DNA from: VRUE01 sp963729995
GTDB lineage: Bacteria > Actinomycetota > Thermoleophilia > Solirubrobacterales > 70-9
Assembly (NCBI GenBank): GCA_963729995.1
Contig: CAVSPF010000003.1
Coordinates: 434,001 to 498,000, forward strand
Length of the DNA stretch: 64,000 nucleotides
Direction of reading: 5' to 3'
Part shown: positions 60,959 to 64,000 of the stretch, one piece after another
Layout of the letters: each line of letters opens with the position of its first letter
Numbering within the stretch: the stretch's first letter is position 1
Notes under the pieces: generated by a model
The model's database searches: none
Seen by the model: only the letters and a program-made list of their open reading frames with translations
What the model was told of the DNA's origin: nothing
Made by a program: the position numbers and the translations under genes

Positions 60959-61879
60959 CTATGCGGGGCGGTTTAGGTCGCGATGGCGCTGGGCGAGGAG
61001 CCTCCGCAGGCGGTCTGTCACGGCCTTTGGGTCTTGGGCGATGCGGGCGCCGGTGACCCGGGTCATCTCGATGCCGGCCAGCTTCAGGTCCTCTTGTCGC
61101 AAACGGTCGGTCTCGAAGGCGGCATGGCCGCCGTGATAGTCGTAGGTGTCGAGTTCGACGGCAAATCGCTGGGCCGGCCAGTACGCGTCCAGCTCGTAGC
61201 CCTCGATGAACAGGTTGGTGGAAGGCCGTGGCAGACCGGCATCGCGGACCAGCTCGAGAAAGCGCCGCTCCAGGCCCGAGCGGGTGAACCCGGGGATACG
61301 ATAGATCTCAAGCGCCTGACGGAGTCGACCGACCCCACGGAGGCCGCCGCTTCGTGCCATCAGCGCCTCGATGGCGAGGAGATCGAGCATGCCGAGGCGC
61401 TCGGTGCCATCCAGGGCGCGACCGAGGAAGCCGGGATCGACCGCGGCGAAGTCCAGAAGCGTCCGGGGAACAGCGGTGACGGGGATGCCCTCCGACGACA
61501 CCATGTCCTCGGGCAGGAGCAGCCGCGCGCTATGGACCCGAATTGCCGCGCGAGTGTGCCGTGGAGCGGTCGCCGTGACTTCGACGCGTGGCTGCCACCT
61601 GGCTGTGAGACCCCAGAGCCAGGCGGCTGATCGGTGGCTCAGCAGGGCGCCGTCACCGCAACTGAGCACCGCGGCGAGGCACTTCGCCTGCTGGGAGAGA
61701 GCCGCATGGCCGACCGCATAGACCCCGCGATGGACCAGATGCAGGCGTCCGCCGACGGCTTCTCGTGAGATCCTGGCCTTCGAATAGCCAAGCCCGGCAA
61801 GTTGCCGGGCCGACACAACTCCATGCTGGTCGGCCGCGAGCTCGGCGACCGAGTGGTGACTTCGCGTTTTGTCTCGCAT
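60959..61879 (-). CDS. AbiEi-antitoxin-like HTH protein with C-terminal DUF559 (Vsr-like) nuclease domain
   Basis: The 306-aa protein has an N-terminal winged-helix of the AbiEi type (SVAELAADQHGVVSARQLAG, then GRLHLVHRGVYAVGH) and a middle domain (SHRSAAWLWGL, VHSARLLLPEDMV, VTAVPRTLLDFAA). The C-terminal DUF559-like PD-(D/E)XK fold has ELDAYWPAQRFAVELDTYDY and the GGHAAFETDRLRQEDL helix. The ATG at 61879 lies in the loop of palindrome P3, so the first nine codons are palindrome arm. A second copy, P2, lies 23 bp beyond the stop. No AbiEii toxin gene is adjacent, so a classical toxin-antitoxin role is unlikely. Confidence 0.82.
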   Translation of the reverse strand: MRDKTRSHHSVAELAADQHGVVSARQLAGLGYSKARISREAVGGRLHLVHRGVYAVGHAALSQQAKCLAAVLSCGDGALLSHRSAAWLWGLTARWQPRVEVTATAPRHTRAAIRVHSARLLLPEDMVSSEGIPVTAVPRTLLDFAAVDPGFLGRALDGTERLGMLDLLAIEALMARSGGLRGVGRLRQALEIYRIPGFTRSGLERRFLELVRDAGLPRPSTNLFIEGYELDAYWPAQRFAVELDTYDYHGGHAAFETDRLRQEDLKLAGIEMTRVTGARIAQDPKAVTDRLRRLLAQRHRDLNRPA

Positions 61880-61900
61880 ACCGAGACAAGGCGCGAACTC
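61858..61900. repeat. 43-bp palindromic repeat P3, containing the start codon of the AbiEi/DUF559 gene
   Basis: Plus-strand arms are GACTTCGCGTTTTGTCTCG (61858-61876) and CGAGACAAGGCGCGAACTC (61882-61900) around loop CATAC; 16 of 19 pair, and two of the others are G-T. On the minus strand the loop is GTATG, as in P2, so P2 and P3 are in inverted orientation around the gene. Confidence 0.9.
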
Positions 61901-61952
61901 ATCCGGGTTGTCCCCCCGGGAACGCCTGTTCGCCTGCGTAGAATCGACAGCG

Positions 61953-64000
61953 GTGGCTGCCTCGGAGCGAATCGTCATCTCGGGTGCCCGCGAGCACAAC
62001 CTCAAGGGCATCGACGTCGAGCTGCCGCGAGACGCGCTGATCGTGATCACGGGGCTGTCCGGCTCGGGCAAGTCGAGTCTCGCCTTCGACACGATCTACG
62101 CCGAGGGGCAGCGCCGCTACGTCGAGTCGCTCTCCGCCTACGCGCGCCAGTTCCTGGGTGTGATGGAGAAGCCGGACGTCGATTCGATCGAGGGCCTCTC
62201 GCCGGCGATCTCGATCGACCAGAAGACCACCTCGCGCAACCCCCGCTCGACGGTCGGCACCGTGACCGAGATCTACGACTACCTGCGGCTCCTGTGGGCG
62301 CGGATCGGCGTGCCGCATTGCCCGACCTGCGGCGAGCCGATCGCCGGCCAGTCCCAGGAGCAGATCGTCGATCGGCTGATGACCTTGGACGAGGGCACCA
62401 AATTCATGGTGATGGCCCCGGTGGTGAGGGGGCGGAAAGGCGAGTACGGAAAGCTGCTCGAGCAGTTGCGGCTGGAGGGCTACTCGCGGGTGAAGGTGAG
62501 CGGGGAGCTGCGCCGTCTCGACGAGGAGATCGTGCTCGACAAGAAGTTCAAACACGACATCTCGGTCGTCGTCGACCGCCTCGTGATGAAGCCAGACCTG
62601 CGCCGCCGCCTCTCCGAGTCGGTTGAGGCGGCCGCCGGCCTCGCCGGCGGCCTGGTCGAAATCGAGATGCTGGCCGCAGGAGACGACCAGGGCGGGACCC
62701 TGCTGTTCAGCGAGCGGTTTGCCTGTCTCAACTGCGGCACGTCGATCCCCGAGCTGGAGCCGCGGATCTTCTCCTTCAACTCGCCACACGGCGCCTGCGA
62801 GCGCTGCCACGGGCTCGGCTTCCAGCGGGTGATCGACCCCGAGCTGGTCGTCCCCGATCCGACCCTGTCGCTTGCGGAGGGGGCCCTGCAGCCCTGGAAC
62901 CGTGGCGTCACCGCCTACTGGCGGCGGCTGATCGCCGCCGTTGCCGGGGACTACGGCGTCGATGTCGACAGGCCCTGGTCGAAGCTGAAGAAGTCAGATC
63001 GCGAGATCTTCCTCTACGGAACCGGCGGCGAGCGCCACCAGGTCACCTACACCAACCGCTTCGGCCGCCGCCGCTCCTACCGCGTTCGTTTCGAGGGGAT
63101 CGTCAACCAGCTGCAACGCCGCTACGAAGAGACCGACTCCGAGACCAACCGCGAGCGGATCGAGGGCTATATGGCGGAGCAGCCCTGCCCGGCGTGCGAG
63201 GGCGCGCGGCTGCGCCCGGAGAGCCTTGCGGTCAAGGTGGGGGGGATCAGCATCGCCGAGCTGACCGACATGTCCGCGCGGGCGGCCCGCGAGTGGATCG
63301 GAGCGCTGGCGATGAACGAGACCGAGCGGGCGATCGCGCGGCTGATAGTGCGCGAGATCTCCGAACGGCTCGCGTTCCTCGAGAACGTCGGGATCGGCTA
63401 CCTGTCGCTGGCCCGCTCGGCGCGCTCGCTGTCGGGCGGCGAGGCGCAGCGGATCCGCCTCGCGACCCAGATCGGCTCCAGCCTGGTCGGCGTCATGTAC
63501 GTGCTCGACGAGCCCTCGATCGGGCTGCACCAGCGCGACAACGAGAAGCTGATCGCGACGCTCGACCGCCTGCGCGACCTCGGCAACACGGTGATCGTGG
63601 TCGAGCACGACGAGGGGACGATGTGGGCGGCTGATCACATCGTCGACCTTGGCCCGGGCGCCGGCGAGCACGGCGGGCAGGTGATCGCCGAGGGGTCGCC
63701 CGCCAGGGTTGCGAAGAACCCGGCCTCGCTGACCGGCCAGTACCTCTCGGGCAAGCGCAGGATCGACGTCCCTGCGCAGCGGCGCCGTCCGCGTGGGGCG
63801 CTTGTGATCCGCGGCGCCCGCCAGCACAATCTGAAGGGGATCGACGTTGCCGTGCCGCTCGGCGTCTTCTGCTGCGTCACCGGCGTTTCCGGCTCGGGCA
63901 AGTCGACCCTGGTGAACGAGACCCTGCACCACGCGGTGGCCAACCGCCTTCACCAGGCGAAGCTGCGGCCGGGCGCCCACGATGGGATCGACGGACTCAG
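61953..64000 (+). CDS. uvrA: Excinuclease ABC subunit A, N-terminal part (3' end outside window)
   Basis: UvrA is the damage-recognition ATPase of nucleotide excision repair. GTG 61953 opens ASERIVISGAREHNLKGIDV. The first Walker A is ITGLSGSGKSSLAFDTIYAE. Zinc-binding pairs are CPTCGEP, CLNCGTS with CERCHGLG, and CPACEGARL. The first ABC signature and Walker B are ARSLSGGEAQRIRLATQIG and MYVLDEPSIGLH. The second ABC module begins with VTGVSGSGKSTLVNETL near 63890. The gene runs off the window. Its upstream region holds palindrome P3 52 bp before the start. Confidence 0.97.
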   Translation, partial: MAASERIVISGAREHNLKGIDVELPRDALIVITGLSGSGKSSLAFDTIYAEGQRRYVESLSAYARQFLGVMEKPDVDSIEGLSPAISIDQKTTSRNPRSTVGTVTEIYDYLRLLWARIGVPHCPTCGEPIAGQSQEQIVDRLMTLDEGTKFMVMAPVVRGRKGEYGKLLEQLRLEGYSRVKVSGELRRLDEEIVLDKKFKHDISVVVDRLVMKPDLRRRLSESVEAAAGLAGGLVEIEMLAAGDDQGGTLLFSERFACLNCGTSIPELEPRIFSFNSPHGACERCHGLGFQRVIDPELVVPDPTLSLAEGALQPWNRGVTAYWRRLIAAVAGDYGVDVDRPWSKLKKSDREIFLYGTGGERHQVTYTNRFGRRRSYRVRFEGIVNQLQRRYEETDSETNRERIEGYMAEQPCPACEGARLRPESLAVKVGGISIAELTDMSARAAREWIGALAMNETERAIARLIVREISERLAFLENVGIGYLSLARSARSLSGGEAQRIRLATQIGSSLVGVMYVLDEPSIGLHQRDNEKLIATLDRLRDLGNTVIVVEHDEGTMWAADHIVDLGPGAGEHGGQVIAEGSPARVAKNPASLTGQYLSGKRRIDVPAQRRRPRGALVIRGARQHNLKGIDVAVPLGVFCCVTGVSGSGKSTLVNETLHHAVANRLHQAKLRPGAHDGIDGL

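Noticed and set aside
60959..61879. Type IV toxin-antitoxin (AbiE) locus
   Set aside because: Only the AbiEi-like HTH is present, fused to a DUF559 domain. No AbiEii nucleotidyltransferase toxin gene is adjacent.

Overview
The window is a high-GC, densely packed bacterial chromosome segment. Many overlaps are of the ATGA/GTGA/TTGA kind, and GTG and TTG starts are frequent. Gene content and order (leuS-comEA-comEC-holA/rpsT-murJ-lepA, hrcA-dnaJ-prmA, yqeY-phoH-ybeY-era, a trp cluster, polA, rpsA-coaE, uvrB and uvrA) point to an actinobacterium. A dedicated TrpF and a pyrophosphate-type phosphofructokinase are also present. I infer the class Thermoleophilia (Solirubrobacterales-like). That assignment rests on gene order and composition only, because no rRNA lies in the window.

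Layout. 1-6.5 kb: leuS end, a cupin, DNA-uptake genes comEA/comEC, a low-complexity membrane-anchored protein, holA and convergent rpsT. 6.6-15.7 kb: murJ, a GT-C-like membrane protein, lepA, a HadA/HadB-like dehydratase pair, hrcA, a DnaJ without a zinc finger, and prmA. 15.7-19.25 kb: three IS630-type elements stacked at the prmA stop codon. 19.3-23.3 kb: DUF2269-like protein, murI, yqeY, phoH, ybeY, era. 23.3-33.2 kb: hisIE-trpEGDC-htrA-trpFBA, a 48-aa membrane peptide and a PPi-type phosphofructokinase. 33.2-41.8 kb: a more accessory stretch with a one-lobe lipoprotein between two palindromes, an SDR protein and malic enzyme, two methyltransferases, a DsrE protein, an acyl-CoA-ligase remnant, an alpha/beta hydrolase and a beta-propeller protein. 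41.9-51.6 kb: an FTR1-polyferredoxin fusion, polA, a third copy of the first IS, a secreted protein, a sigma factor with a membrane anchor and Ser/Gly tail, a small DMT transporter and a flavoprotein. 51.7-64 kb: rpsA, coaE, a lytic transglycosylase, an MFS transporter, uvrB, an MmgE/PrpD protein, a thioredoxin-like co-chaperone, a palindrome-bounded AbiEi/DUF559 gene, and the start of uvrA.

The most unusual layer is non-coding. (1) A 43-bp palindromic repeat (19-bp arms, 5-nt loop) occurs three times. Two copies, in opposite orientation, bracket an AbiEi/DUF559 nuclease-like gene whose ATG lies in one palindrome loop. The third forms the last codons of trpG. A looser relative sits at the hisIE start. 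(2) A second class of long palindromes has 17-30 bp stems, most with inner hairpins. Two of them share a core but have different, internally compensated arms, and flank a small lipoprotein gene. (3) The IS630-type elements enter CTAG sites that are host stop codons. They preserve the host stop, take the transposase stop from the target, and leave a CTAG at each end. This explains both the harmless insertions and the stack of three elements.
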